Position numbers and translations under genes: made by a program
Notes under the pieces: generated by a model
Seen by the model: only the letters and a program-made list of their open reading frames with translations
The model's database searches: none
Told to the model about the DNA's origin: nothing
Part shown: positions 17,757 to 25,980 of the stretch, piece by piece
Layout: each line of letters begins with the position of its first letter
Numbering within the stretch: position 1 is the first letter of the stretch
Origin: Acidobacteriota bacterium
Lineage (GTDB): Bacteria; Acidobacteriota; Vicinamibacteria; Vicinamibacterales; CAVVIG01
Assembly (NCBI GenBank): GCA_028876655.1
Contig: JAGWRA010000036.1
Span: 1-33,211, forward strand
Direction of reading: 5' to 3'
DNA length: 33,211 bases

Positions 17757-17764
17757 GATGTGAA

Positions 17765-17812
17765 CTACCAGATATTGTGTCCCCATTTTAGTTCAAACGC
17801 CAGATATTGTCG
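17765..17812 (-). promoter_or_regulatory. Two tandem NrdR-box-like sites
   Basis: Minus strand CGACAATATCTGGCGT and ACACAATATCTGGTAG; identical core CAATATCTGG, 32 bp apart, just upstream of the nrdJ -35. Confidence 0.7.
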
Positions 17813-17841
17813 AAACACGCCGGAAACGACTGGAATATCGA

Positions 17842-17860
17842 GGGGACGAACCTCGTCCCC
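17842..17860. repeat. Hairpin GGGGACGA-ACC-TCGTCCCC
   Basis: Perfect 8-bp stem, 3-nt loop; related stem GGGGAC-GAG-GTCCCC at 17652-17666 and further CTCGTCCC copies near 17872 and 17888. Confidence 0.75.
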
Positions 17861-17883
17861 GATCCGGGTTCCTCGTCCCTCCG

Positions 17884-18969
17884 TTACCGCTCGTCCCCCG
17901 CCGACCCGTGCCGCGGCATGACGCTGTCGAACGGATCGAGGTGCCAGTCCAGGAACGTCCAGACCCGGTTCCACGAGTCCCGCTGCTCGCGCGTGTTCTC
18001 GGGCTGCCAGGTCTTCGGATCGACGCGGCGATCGAAGGTGTGGCCGCCCAGCGGGTTGTCGTAGATCATCGTCTCGGCCAGGAACGGCTTCCGGGCGCGC
18101 AGCGCATCGACCAGTTGCGAGTCCTCCTCGAAGTTCACGTCCTGATCGTTGCGCGTCACGTGCACGAGCAGCGGGATCTGCAGCTTGTCCACCTGGTAGA
18201 GCGGCGAGCGCTCCTTGTAGATCTCGTGGCGCTCGGCGGGCAGCCCGCCAAAGCGGTTCGCCGGATCGATCAGCTGGTGCTGGTGCTCGACCCCCTTCCA
18301 GGCGAGCCGCTGGAACAGGTTCGTCACCGGCACGAGCGCAGCGGCGCACGCGAACGTCGTCGGCTCGCGGAAGATCGACAGCAGCGTAATCATGCCGCCG
18401 TGGCTCCACCCGATGATGCCGATCCGCGTCGGATCGACCTCCGGCACGTGCTGCTTCAGGTAGTCCACGGCCGTCAGCACGTCGTCCACCTCGGCGCCCC
18501 CGTAGTCGATCGCGTCGTAGAACGCCTTGCCGTAGCCGATGCTGCCGCGGTACTCGGGGGCGATCACGATGTAGCCCTTTGCGGTGGCCTCACGGATGTA
18601 CGGGATGTAGTGCTCGTAGAGGTGGCCGCGGATGTTCTCGTGGACCCACACCAGCGCCGGGTGCGACCTGGGCCCGCGCAGGTGCAGCGGCTTGAAGACG
18701 AACGCGGGAATCGCCAGCCCGTCCGCCCGGCTCGGATACGAGATCTTCTCCTCCTGCATGTAGCCCTGGCTGGCCTCCTTCCACGTCCGATCGGTCTCGG
18801 CCTGATGCTGGAGGTCGGCGGCGAAGTCGACGTGGCGCTGAGCCGGAGGCCCGGCCTGCGGCGCGGCCGCCGGTGGCTGTGGCGCACCGGCGCCGACACG
18901 GCCGGTGAACAGGGCGAGGAAGGTGAAGACGAGCGCCCGGCGGAGCGGGACGGGACGGCGGACAGACAT
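17884..18969 (-). CDS. Alpha/beta hydrolase, prolyl oligopeptidase-like (S9-type) secreted enzyme
   Basis: Signal-like N-terminus; HPALVWVHENIRGHLYEHYIPYIREATAKGYIVIAPEYRGSIGYGKAF, GIIGWSHGGMITLL (GxSxG nucleophile elbow). Confidence 0.88.
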   Translation of the reverse strand: MSVRRPVPLRRALVFTFLALFTGRVGAGAPQPPAAAPQAGPPAQRHVDFAADLQHQAETDRTWKEASQGYMQEEKISYPSRADGLAIPAFVFKPLHLRGPRSHPALVWVHENIRGHLYEHYIPYIREATAKGYIVIAPEYRGSIGYGKAFYDAIDYGGAEVDDVLTAVDYLKQHVPEVDPTRIGIIGWSHGGMITLLSIFREPTTFACAAALVPVTNLFQRLAWKGVEHQHQLIDPANRFGGLPAERHEIYKERSPLYQVDKLQIPLLVHVTRNDQDVNFEEDSQLVDALRARKPFLAETMIYDNPLGGHTFDRRVDPKTWQPENTREQRDSWNRVWTFLDWHLDPFDSVMPRHGSAGDER

Positions 18970-19085
18970 GGGCGGTCTCCTGGCTGCAAGGGTGGGCGGG
19001 ACCCGGCCGGACGCCGGATGCGATCCCCGATGCCGTTATTGTAGCGGCTGATGAGCTTCGGGGGACCGACGGGAGGCGCGGCGCC

Positions 19086-19649
19086 TCAGAGACCGCCGTG
19101 GAGCAGCGCCGCCAGGACGGCGGCTTTGTCGGCCAGGCTGCGGGCGAACACGTAGTTGCCGGCACTCAGGGCCTCTTCGGCCTGGCGGATGAACCGCCGG
19201 GCGGTGTCGTACTGCGCCTTCGCGTCCGTACTGAGCGACTGGTAGTCGACCTGCCCGAGATCGCTGCCCGCCTTCGCCAGCGTCTCGCGGATGCGTTGCG
19301 CCGCCTGCGGCATGCTGGCCGCCGGGGCCGTCTGCAGCATCGGCGGCTGCGCCGCGGGATGCGCCGGCGGCTCGGCGGCCGGTGCGGGCCTGGTACGGCG
19401 CCGCTCGACCGGCTCGTCCGGCACCGGCTTCTTCGCCGGCTCGGAAGCTCCGGCTCCGGGTCCGACCGGACCGGGGCTGGACGGCAGAGGGGCAGGCGTC
19501 ACGTCGTGCGGCGGCGCCGGCGGCAGCGCCAGGGGCGGGATCGCCGGTTCGGTGCGCGCGTGCAGACGCGCGCAGCCGCCCAGCGCCAGCGCCAGCGCTG
19601 CCAGGGCCAGGGCCGCCCGTATCGGTCGTCCGCGCCCGCTCGTCGTCAT
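19086..19649 (-). CDS. Putative lipoprotein with Pro/Ala-rich linker and C-terminal helical domain
   Basis: MTTSGRGRPIRAALALAALALALGGCARLH (lipobox LGGC); long P/A-rich segment; C-terminal AQRIRETLAKAGSDLGQVDYQSLSTDAKAQYDTARRFIRQAEEALSAGNYVFARSLADKAAVLA. Confidence 0.75.
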   Translation of the reverse strand: MTTSGRGRPIRAALALAALALALGGCARLHARTEPAIPPLALPPAPPHDVTPAPLPSSPGPVGPGAGASEPAKKPVPDEPVERRRTRPAPAAEPPAHPAAQPPMLQTAPAASMPQAAQRIRETLAKAGSDLGQVDYQSLSTDAKAQYDTARRFIRQAEEALSAGNYVFARSLADKAAVLAALLHGGL

Positions 19650-19702
19650 CCGCCTCCGATTATGCGCCTGTCCCGGATGGCACGGCACGGATATCGGCCT
19701 CG

Positions 19703-21595
19703 TCATCGGGTCAGCCCAAGTCCGGCGGGCGGCAAGGTCCCCCCGGCCTGCGGGAGCAGGACGCGGAAGGTCGTGCCGTGGCCGGGGGTCGACTCGACCT
19801 CGATCTCGCCGTCGTGCAGCTGGACGATGCGGTACACCATCGACAGCCCGATACCGCTGCCGGCGGACTTCGTCGTGAAGTAGAGATCGAAGATCCGCGC
19901 GAGGTCGCCCGGCGCGATGCCGACTCCCGTGTCCTGCACGCGCACCTCGACGCGGCGGCCGCGGGTCGCGCCGCACGAAATCCGCAGGGTGCCGCCGTCC
20001 GGCATCGCCTGGCAGGCGTTCAGGGCGAGATTCAGGAACACCTGCCGCAGCAGGCCGGGATCGCCGTTCACCTCCGGCACGTCCGCCGGACAGTCGAGGA
20101 CGATGGCCACGCCCGTGCGATCGGCTTCGGGCGCGATGGTCGACCGCAGGTCCTCGATCAGCGCCGGCAGGCGGAGGGGCTCCAGCTGGACCTCCTGCGG
20201 CCGGGTGAACTTCAGGAACCCCTGCACGACCTGGTCGAGCCGCCGGATCTCCTCGCCGATCGTGTCGACGTAGGCGAGCGCGCCCTGCTCTGAGGGGACG
20301 ACCGCGGAGGCCTCACCCTCGTCCCGCGCCAAACGCCCCGCGGCGCCGCCCGAGAGCGCCTGGCGGAGCAGCTCGAGGTGGATCGTCATGGCGTTCAGCG
20401 GATTCTTCACCTCGTGCGCCACGCCCGCCGACAGCCGGCCGAGCGCCGCGAGCTTGCGCGAATAGGTCAGCGTCGATTCCACCTGGCTCAGGTACCCGAC
20501 GTTGCGGGCCAGCAGCATCGCGCCGGTGAACCCGCGCGCGGCATCCTCCACCGCTTCGCAAAGCACCAGGCGCTCGCCGCCGGCTCCGCCCTCCTCGGGC
20601 TCCAGGTTCACCGACACGGGTCCGCGCGAGCGTCGGTCCCGCAGCGTGTCCTCGACGAGGCGACGGTAGGGATGGGACGCCGGCAGGAGGTCCGCCAGCG
20701 GCCGGCCCAGCGGATCGGCGGGCAGCACGGCCCGCATGGAGGGGTTGGCGAACAGCAGGCCCCCGTCGCGGCCGACGAGGGCGACGGCGTCTTCGAGCGG
20801 TTCGATAGGCGAGCCGGCCGCTGCCGGCCCGTCGCCGTGCCGGGCCCGGTCGGCCGACAGGCGCGCGCTGATGGCGTTGAACGAGCTGCCGAGTTCGCCG
20901 AATTCGTCGCCCGGCTTCAGGTCGAGGGTGACGCCGAACTCCCCCTGACCAAGGCGGCTCAGCCCCGAGCTGATGACGTGGATCGGCCGGAGCACGATCT
21001 GCGCGAGCAGCATGGCGACGAGCATCGCCACGAACAGGGCGGCGGCCGCGGTGACGAGGGCGGGCCGCAGGGCGGTGTTCAGGTCCTGCCGGATGAGCAG
21101 GGTCGAGACGCCGATCCGGATGGCACCGAACGTGACGTTGTCGAGCAGCAGCGGCTGCACGACCTCGAACGTCCGGCCGCGGCCCCGGTAGATGGCGGCC
21201 AGCTGGTCGACCGCGGGGCGGTCGAGCAAGCCGTCCAGCGCCGGCTCGGGCGCCAGGCGGCTTCCCTGCAGCGTCGGGTCGCTGTCCGCGATGACGGTGC
21301 CGTCGGCCGCGACGATGGCTGCATAGGTGACGTTCGGCGAGTAGGCGATGCTCGACTCGAGCAGCGAGCGGATCCCCGGGTCGGCCGCCAGCGCCGTCCG
21401 CGGATCGCCGCCCTGGGCGACGACGGCGCGCGCCCGCTGGAAGATCGCGCTCGACAGCAGACCGCCACGCGCGGCGCTCTCCTCGAGGCTCATGCGGGCG
21501 AGCGCCGCCAGCTGGATGGCGCTGAGCGCCACCACCACCAGCCCCACGATCGACGTGACGCCGAGTACCTGCTTGGCCTTGATGCCGAGCCGCAT
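19703..21595 (-). CDS. Membrane sensor histidine kinase (HAMP and PAS-like, NtrB-type)
   Basis: Two TM-like segments flanking an extracytoplasmic region, HAMP-like IVLRPIHVISSGLSRLGQGEF, H-box LSAGVAHEVKNPLNAMTIHLELL, N-box LNLALNACQAMPDGG, G-boxes DTGVGIAPGDLARIFDLYFTTKSAGSGIGLSMVYRIVQLHDG. Confidence 0.95.
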   Translation of the reverse strand: MRLGIKAKQVLGVTSIVGLVVVALSAIQLAALARMSLEESAARGGLLSSAIFQRARAVVAQGGDPRTALAADPGIRSLLESSIAYSPNVTYAAIVAADGTVIADSDPTLQGSRLAPEPALDGLLDRPAVDQLAAIYRGRGRTFEVVQPLLLDNVTFGAIRIGVSTLLIRQDLNTALRPALVTAAAALFVAMLVAMLLAQIVLRPIHVISSGLSRLGQGEFGVTLDLKPGDEFGELGSSFNAISARLSADRARHGDGPAAAGSPIEPLEDAVALVGRDGGLLFANPSMRAVLPADPLGRPLADLLPASHPYRRLVEDTLRDRRSRGPVSVNLEPEEGGAGGERLVLCEAVEDAARGFTGAMLLARNVGYLSQVESTLTYSRKLAALGRLSAGVAHEVKNPLNAMTIHLELLRQALSGGAAGRLARDEGEASAVVPSEQGALAYVDTIGEEIRRLDQVVQGFLKFTRPQEVQLEPLRLPALIEDLRSTIAPEADRTGVAIVLDCPADVPEVNGDPGLLRQVFLNLALNACQAMPDGGTLRISCGATRGRRVEVRVQDTGVGIAPGDLARIFDLYFTTKSAGSGIGLSMVYRIVQLHDGEIEVESTPGHGTTFRVLLPQAGGTLPPAGLGLTR

Positions 21596-21604
21596 GGGAA
21601 TCGA

Positions 21605-23008
21605 TCAGGACGGCTGTCCGGCCTCCCGGAACTTCTTCAGCTTGTTGTGCAACGTCTTCAGGCTGATGCCGAGGATCTCGGCCGCGCGCGTCTTGTTGTT
21701 GCGCGTGTGCTCCAGCGTCAGCAGGATCAGCCGCTGCTCCGCCTCGTCGACGGTCACGCCCGGCGACAGCGCCACGACGTCGGACGACGCGGCCGCCAGC
21801 CGCGGTTCGGGACGGACGACCTCGGGCGGCAGGTGCTCGCGCCGGATGAACTCCCCGTCGGCGAGGATGCACGCCCGCTCGATCACGTTCCGCAGCTCGC
21901 GCACGTTCCCCGGCCAGGCGTGCTCCTCGAGCAGGCGCTGGACGTCCGGGGTCACGCCTGCCACGTTCCGGTTGTGCTGCGTGTTGAACTCCCGCAGGAA
22001 GGCCTGCACCAGCAGCGGGATGTCCTCCTTCCGTTCGCGCAGCGGCGGCAGCACGATCGAGAAGACGTTCAGCCGGTAGTAGAGGTCCTCGCGCAGCTTG
22101 CCCTCGCGCACCGCCTCCTTCGGGTCGCGGTTGGTGGCCGCGATCACCCGGACGTCGACCGCCTGTTCCTGCCGCCCGCCGAGCCGCCGGAACCGCCGTT
22201 CCTGCAGCACGCGCAGCAGCTTGGCCTGCGTCACCGGCGTCATCTCCGCGATCTCGTCGAGGAAGAGCGTCCCCCGGTCGGCCAGCTCGAAGCAGCCCTG
22301 CCGCCGCTCGGTCGCCCCCGTGAACGCCCCCTTCTCGTGCCCGAAGATCTCGCTCTCCAGCAGCGTCTCGGGAATCGCCGCGCAGTTGAGCGCGACGAAC
22401 GGAAAGGCGGCCCGCGGGCTCAGCTGGTGGATGCTCTGCGCCACCAGTTCCTTCCCGGTGCCCGATTCGCCGGAGATGAGCACCGACGCCGAGGTGGGCC
22501 CGGCCGCCTCGATCACGCCGTAGATCTTCCGCATCGAGCCGCTGCTGCCGATCATCGGCCCGAACGCCCCGCGTTCGCGCAACTGCCGCCGCAGGACCTG
22601 CACCTCGCGCAGCGTCCCGAGGCGCTCGACGATCTTCTCCAGCAGGATCCGCAGGCGCTGCACGTCGACCGGCTTGGTGAGGTAGTCGTACGCGCCGTCC
22701 TTCATCGCCTCGACCGCGGTCTCGATCGTCCCCTGCGCCGTCAGGATCACCGTCGTGATGTCGTCCCCCTGCGCCTTCAACGTCCGCAGCAGCCCCAGGC
22801 CGTCGAGCCGCGGCATCACCAGATCCGTCACGATCACGTCGGGCTGCGCGCGCGCGATCTTCTGCAGCGCGTCCTCGCCGTCGACCGCCGACTCCGCCCG
22901 GTAGCCCCAGCTCCGGATGAGCTGCTCGAGACCGACGCGCGCCGACATGTCGTCCTCGACGATGAGCACCCGCTCGGGGTCCGGCTGCCCATGGTCCTGT
23001 TGAGTCAT
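21605..23008 (-). CDS. Sigma54-dependent response regulator (NtrC family)
   Basis: Receiver domain (VLIVEDD, VIVTDLVMP, YLTKPVD), AAA+ GESGTGKELVAQSIHQLSPR, GAFTGA motif (FGHEKGAFTGATERRQGCFELADRGTLFLDEI), C-terminal Fis-type HTH. Confidence 0.97.
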   Translation of the reverse strand: MTQQDHGQPDPERVLIVEDDMSARVGLEQLIRSWGYRAESAVDGEDALQKIARAQPDVIVTDLVMPRLDGLGLLRTLKAQGDDITTVILTAQGTIETAVEAMKDGAYDYLTKPVDVQRLRILLEKIVERLGTLREVQVLRRQLRERGAFGPMIGSSGSMRKIYGVIEAAGPTSASVLISGESGTGKELVAQSIHQLSPRAAFPFVALNCAAIPETLLESEIFGHEKGAFTGATERRQGCFELADRGTLFLDEIAEMTPVTQAKLLRVLQERRFRRLGGRQEQAVDVRVIAATNRDPKEAVREGKLREDLYYRLNVFSIVLPPLRERKEDIPLLVQAFLREFNTQHNRNVAGVTPDVQRLLEEHAWPGNVRELRNVIERACILADGEFIRREHLPPEVVRPEPRLAAASSDVVALSPGVTVDEAEQRLILLTLEHTRNNKTRAAEILGISLKTLHNKLKKFREAGQPS

Positions 23009-23213
23009 GCGGCTCCTCCTCACTCCTCGATTAATGTAATTCTTACACGTTTTCTGTGTTCTTTCGTGGCGGCCATCAGCGAAGCCGGACCGCGTTCTTC
23101 AAGGGATTTCCGGGCAGCCGTCGCAGACCGGCCGCCCCGTAACAGGCCGTTCAGCAAGAACATCGCCAGCGGGCCCGGACCGGGGCGGACGTCGAAAGTG
23201 ATAAAGTCCGGGG

Positions 23214-24035
23214 GTGTACCACGAGACCGATCAGCCGCCTCCGCAAGCGCCGGCCGCCGGGTCGTCGGATCCGGCCGCGCCCACGCCGCCGCCGGTCGAC
23301 GCCACGGGCGCGCCGACGCCGGCCGGCGGGGCCCCTGGCCTGGCCGCGCGATTCGGCGCGTTGTTCGAGGTGGTGCTCTGCTCGGACTACCCGACCCAGC
23401 TTGCGATCGCCGCGGGACTGGCGCTCGCCGGGTTCCAGCCGTTCGGCGCCAACGGCCTGCTGCAGCTGCCGTACGTGGCGGCCCTGTCGATCATCGACGC
23501 CGTGGTGCTGGTGGGGCTGATCCTGCTGTTGCTGCGCGCGCACGGCGAGCGGCCGCGCGACGTCCTGCTCGGCTCGCGTGCCGTCGGACGCGAGCTGCTC
23601 CTGGGGATTCCGCTGGCAGCCGTCGCGCTTGCCATCGGCGTCGGGCTGCTGCTGCTCATCCAGTGGCTCGTCCCGTCGCTGCACAACGTCAAGGTGAACC
23701 CGCTGGAGGGCCTCATCCGGACGCCCTTCGACGCGGCGCTCTTCGGGCTGGTGACGCTCGTGGCCGGCGGGCTGCGCGAGGAGATCCAGCGGGCGTTCAT
23801 CCTGCACCGGTTCGAGCGCTACCTCGGCGGCCCCGTGATCGGCATCGTCGTGGCGAGCATCGGCTTCGGCGCCGGGCACATCGTGCAGGGCTGGGATGCG
23901 GTCGTGACGACGGCGACGCTCGGCGCGTTCTGGGGCGTGGTGTACCTGCGCCGGCGGAGCATCGCCGCGCCGGCCGTCAGCCACGCCGGCTTCGACCTGG
24001 TCCAGATTGCGCAGTACGTGCTGTTCCATCACTGA
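23214..24035 (+). CDS. CPBP family intramembrane protease
   Basis: Polytopic; GGLREEIQRAFILHRFERYLGG (EExxxR-type motif), FGAGHIVQG, and AVSHAGFDLVQ. Confidence 0.87.
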   Translation: MYHETDQPPPQAPAAGSSDPAAPTPPPVDATGAPTPAGGAPGLAARFGALFEVVLCSDYPTQLAIAAGLALAGFQPFGANGLLQLPYVAALSIIDAVVLVGLILLLLRAHGERPRDVLLGSRAVGRELLLGIPLAAVALAIGVGLLLLIQWLVPSLHNVKVNPLEGLIRTPFDAALFGLVTLVAGGLREEIQRAFILHRFERYLGGPVIGIVVASIGFGAGHIVQGWDAVVTTATLGAFWGVVYLRRRSIAAPAVSHAGFDLVQIAQYVLFHH

Positions 24036-24104
24036 TGATCGGCGCCGGCGCGGCCGCGGCCGCGGGCCGGCCCGATCGCGAGTGCCACAGGAGGTGCGGC
24101 AACC

Positions 24105-25334
24105 GTGTCAGAGCGTGAGTGGCGCGAGGCCCCGGACATGCGGCGCTCGGTGCTCGGCCTGGCCCTCGTCCTGGTGGTGGCGGGCGTGCTGCGGTGCTGG
24201 CACCTGGCGACCGGGCTGCCGGCGACGGCCCTGGCGGGCGAGCAGGATCTGCTCGGGCGCGTCGTGCAGGCGATGGCCGGCGGTCGCTTCAATCCGCAGG
24301 CGTTCGACACGCCGTCGCTCTACTTCTACCTGCAGCTGGCCGTAGCCTGCCTGCGCTTCCTCGCGGGCGCCGCCCATGGCCTCTGGACGTCGGTGGACGC
24401 CTTCCAGCCGGCCAACGCCTACGGCTGGGCGCGGGGGATCTCGGCGCTCATCGGCGTCGCCACCGTGCTCGTCGTCTACCACGCCGGCGCGCGCTGGGGC
24501 GGCCGGCATGCGCTGCTGGCCGCCGGTCTGCTCGCAGTCCTGCCGGCGCACGTGCGCGCCTCGCACTACGCCCTGCCGGAGGTCGCCACCACGTTCTGGG
24601 CCGCGCTGGCGCTGGTGCTGACGCTGCGGACGCTCGAGCGTGATTCGCTCGAGCGGTTCGTCTGGGCGGGGGTGGCCGCCGGCCTCGCCGGGGCGACGAC
24701 GTACCGCGGCGGCATCACGCTGCTGCTGCCGCTGGTCGCCGTCTGGATGAGCTCGTCGACCGGCCCGTCGCGTCTGGCCAAGGCCGCCGGCACCATCGGC
24801 GCGGCCGCGGGCGCCTACCTGCTGGCGGCTCCCTACACGCTGCTCGATCTGCCGGCCTTCCTGAATGCGGCGGCGGCGAACCTGGCCGGAGCCGCGGCCG
24901 GCGGACCGGACCGGGCGGCCGTCGCGGCGACGCTGCTGGCGACGCTGCAGTGGCCGGCCCTGCTGCTCGCGCTGGCGGGCTTCGGCCTCGGGCTCGTGCG
25001 GTCGGTCACCGGTCCGGGCCACGCCCGGTGGGTCCTGCTCGTGTCGTTCCCGATCGTGTATCTCGGATCGATGGCCGTGGGCCGGACGGGCGACCCCGGC
25101 CTCTGGCTGCTGCCCGTCCTGCCGTTCGTCGCCATCCTGACCGCGATTGCGGTGATTTCTGGCGTGAGCCTGCTCCGCCGCTTCAGCATTCCCCGAGCGG
25201 TCCGCCAGGGCTTGATCACCGCCCTCACGGTGGCGGCGCTGCTGCCGCCGCTCGTCGCATCGATCCGCACGGATCGCGCCATCGGGGCGCCGGTTCAGCG
25301 CGGCGGCGCCGGGGCCGAGCTGCCCCCCAGATAG
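24105..25334 (+). CDS. GT39/ArnT-like membrane glycosyltransferase (putative)
   Basis: Polytopic; FDTPSLYFYLQLAVACLRFLAG, ARGISALIGVATVLVVYHAGARWGG; AGGAGGT SD before GTG. Confidence 0.78.
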   Translation: MSEREWREAPDMRRSVLGLALVLVVAGVLRCWHLATGLPATALAGEQDLLGRVVQAMAGGRFNPQAFDTPSLYFYLQLAVACLRFLAGAAHGLWTSVDAFQPANAYGWARGISALIGVATVLVVYHAGARWGGRHALLAAGLLAVLPAHVRASHYALPEVATTFWAALALVLTLRTLERDSLERFVWAGVAAGLAGATTYRGGITLLLPLVAVWMSSSTGPSRLAKAAGTIGAAAGAYLLAAPYTLLDLPAFLNAAAANLAGAAAGGPDRAAVAATLLATLQWPALLLALAGFGLGLVRSVTGPGHARWVLLVSFPIVYLGSMAVGRTGDPGLWLLPVLPFVAILTAIAVISGVSLLRRFSIPRAVRQGLITALTVAALLPPLVASIRTDRAIGAPVQRGGAGAELPPR

Positions 25335-25963
25335 AGAATCCTCAGGTTCCCGCGGACGCGCAGGCCCGCCAGCCATTCGGCGATGAGGGCGTTGCGCCGC
25401 TCGGCGTCGAGACGCGCCACGATCTCGTCGTGCACCTGCGCCAGCGGCAGCCGCACGCCGTTGCGCGTGAAGGCCGCGGCGTGCGTCTGGTAGTACTGCG
25501 CCACCTCCTCGTCGCTCGGCGCCGGTGGTGTCGGAAACCGCTGGTCGAGGTACGCCTGGATCCGGAGGTTGTCGCGGACCACCGCGCGCAGGTGCGCCTG
25601 GTCGAAGCCGGCGACGAGCAGCGCCTGCTCGTAGGCCGCCTGGCTCGGGAAGCGGGCGCGGATCGCCGCCAGGTCCCGGTCGATGGCCTTCGGATCGGGC
25701 TCCGGCGGCGCGTAGTGCTCGACCTCTCCGAGCATCAGGTCGCGGTCGATCAGCTGCTGCAGCACGGCGTTGATCGCGTCGACGCCGGGCGGCAGGGTGA
25801 CGAGGCCGAAGGTGCGGGCGGCGCGCGCGTCCGACAGGGTGATGACCTCGCCCGACACGACGGCGAGCACCCGGTCGATGATCTCGTCGGCGCGCAGGCC
25901 GGGCTGCACGGCCGCGGCCATCACGGCGGCCAGGACGACGATGGCGACGCGGCGGATGCGCAT
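25295..25963 (-). CDS. SurA N-terminal domain-like periplasmic protein, no recognisable PPIase domain
   Basis: Signal peptide then DEIIDRVLAVVSGEVITLSDARAARTFGL...LQQLIDRDLMLGEVEHY...; 222 aa. Confidence 0.75.
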   Translation of the reverse strand: MRIRRVAIVVLAAVMAAAVQPGLRADEIIDRVLAVVSGEVITLSDARAARTFGLVTLPPGVDAINAVLQQLIDRDLMLGEVEHYAPPEPDPKAIDRDLAAIRARFPSQAAYEQALLVAGFDQAHLRAVVRDNLRIQAYLDQRFPTPPAPSDEEVAQYYQTHAAAFTRNGVRLPLAQVHDEIVARLDAERRNALIAEWLAGLRVRGNLRILYLGGSSAPAPPR

Positions 25964-25980
25964 GTCGGGGCCGTCTCCCT

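Noticed and set aside
18969-18995. Cobalamin-riboswitch B12-box-like string AGCCAGGAGACC just before the hydrolase start codon
   Set aside because: The string coincides with the Shine-Dalgarno, and the predicted leader (about 60 nt from a TACAAT near 19040) is too short and lacks the rest of the riboswitch core. Probably chance.
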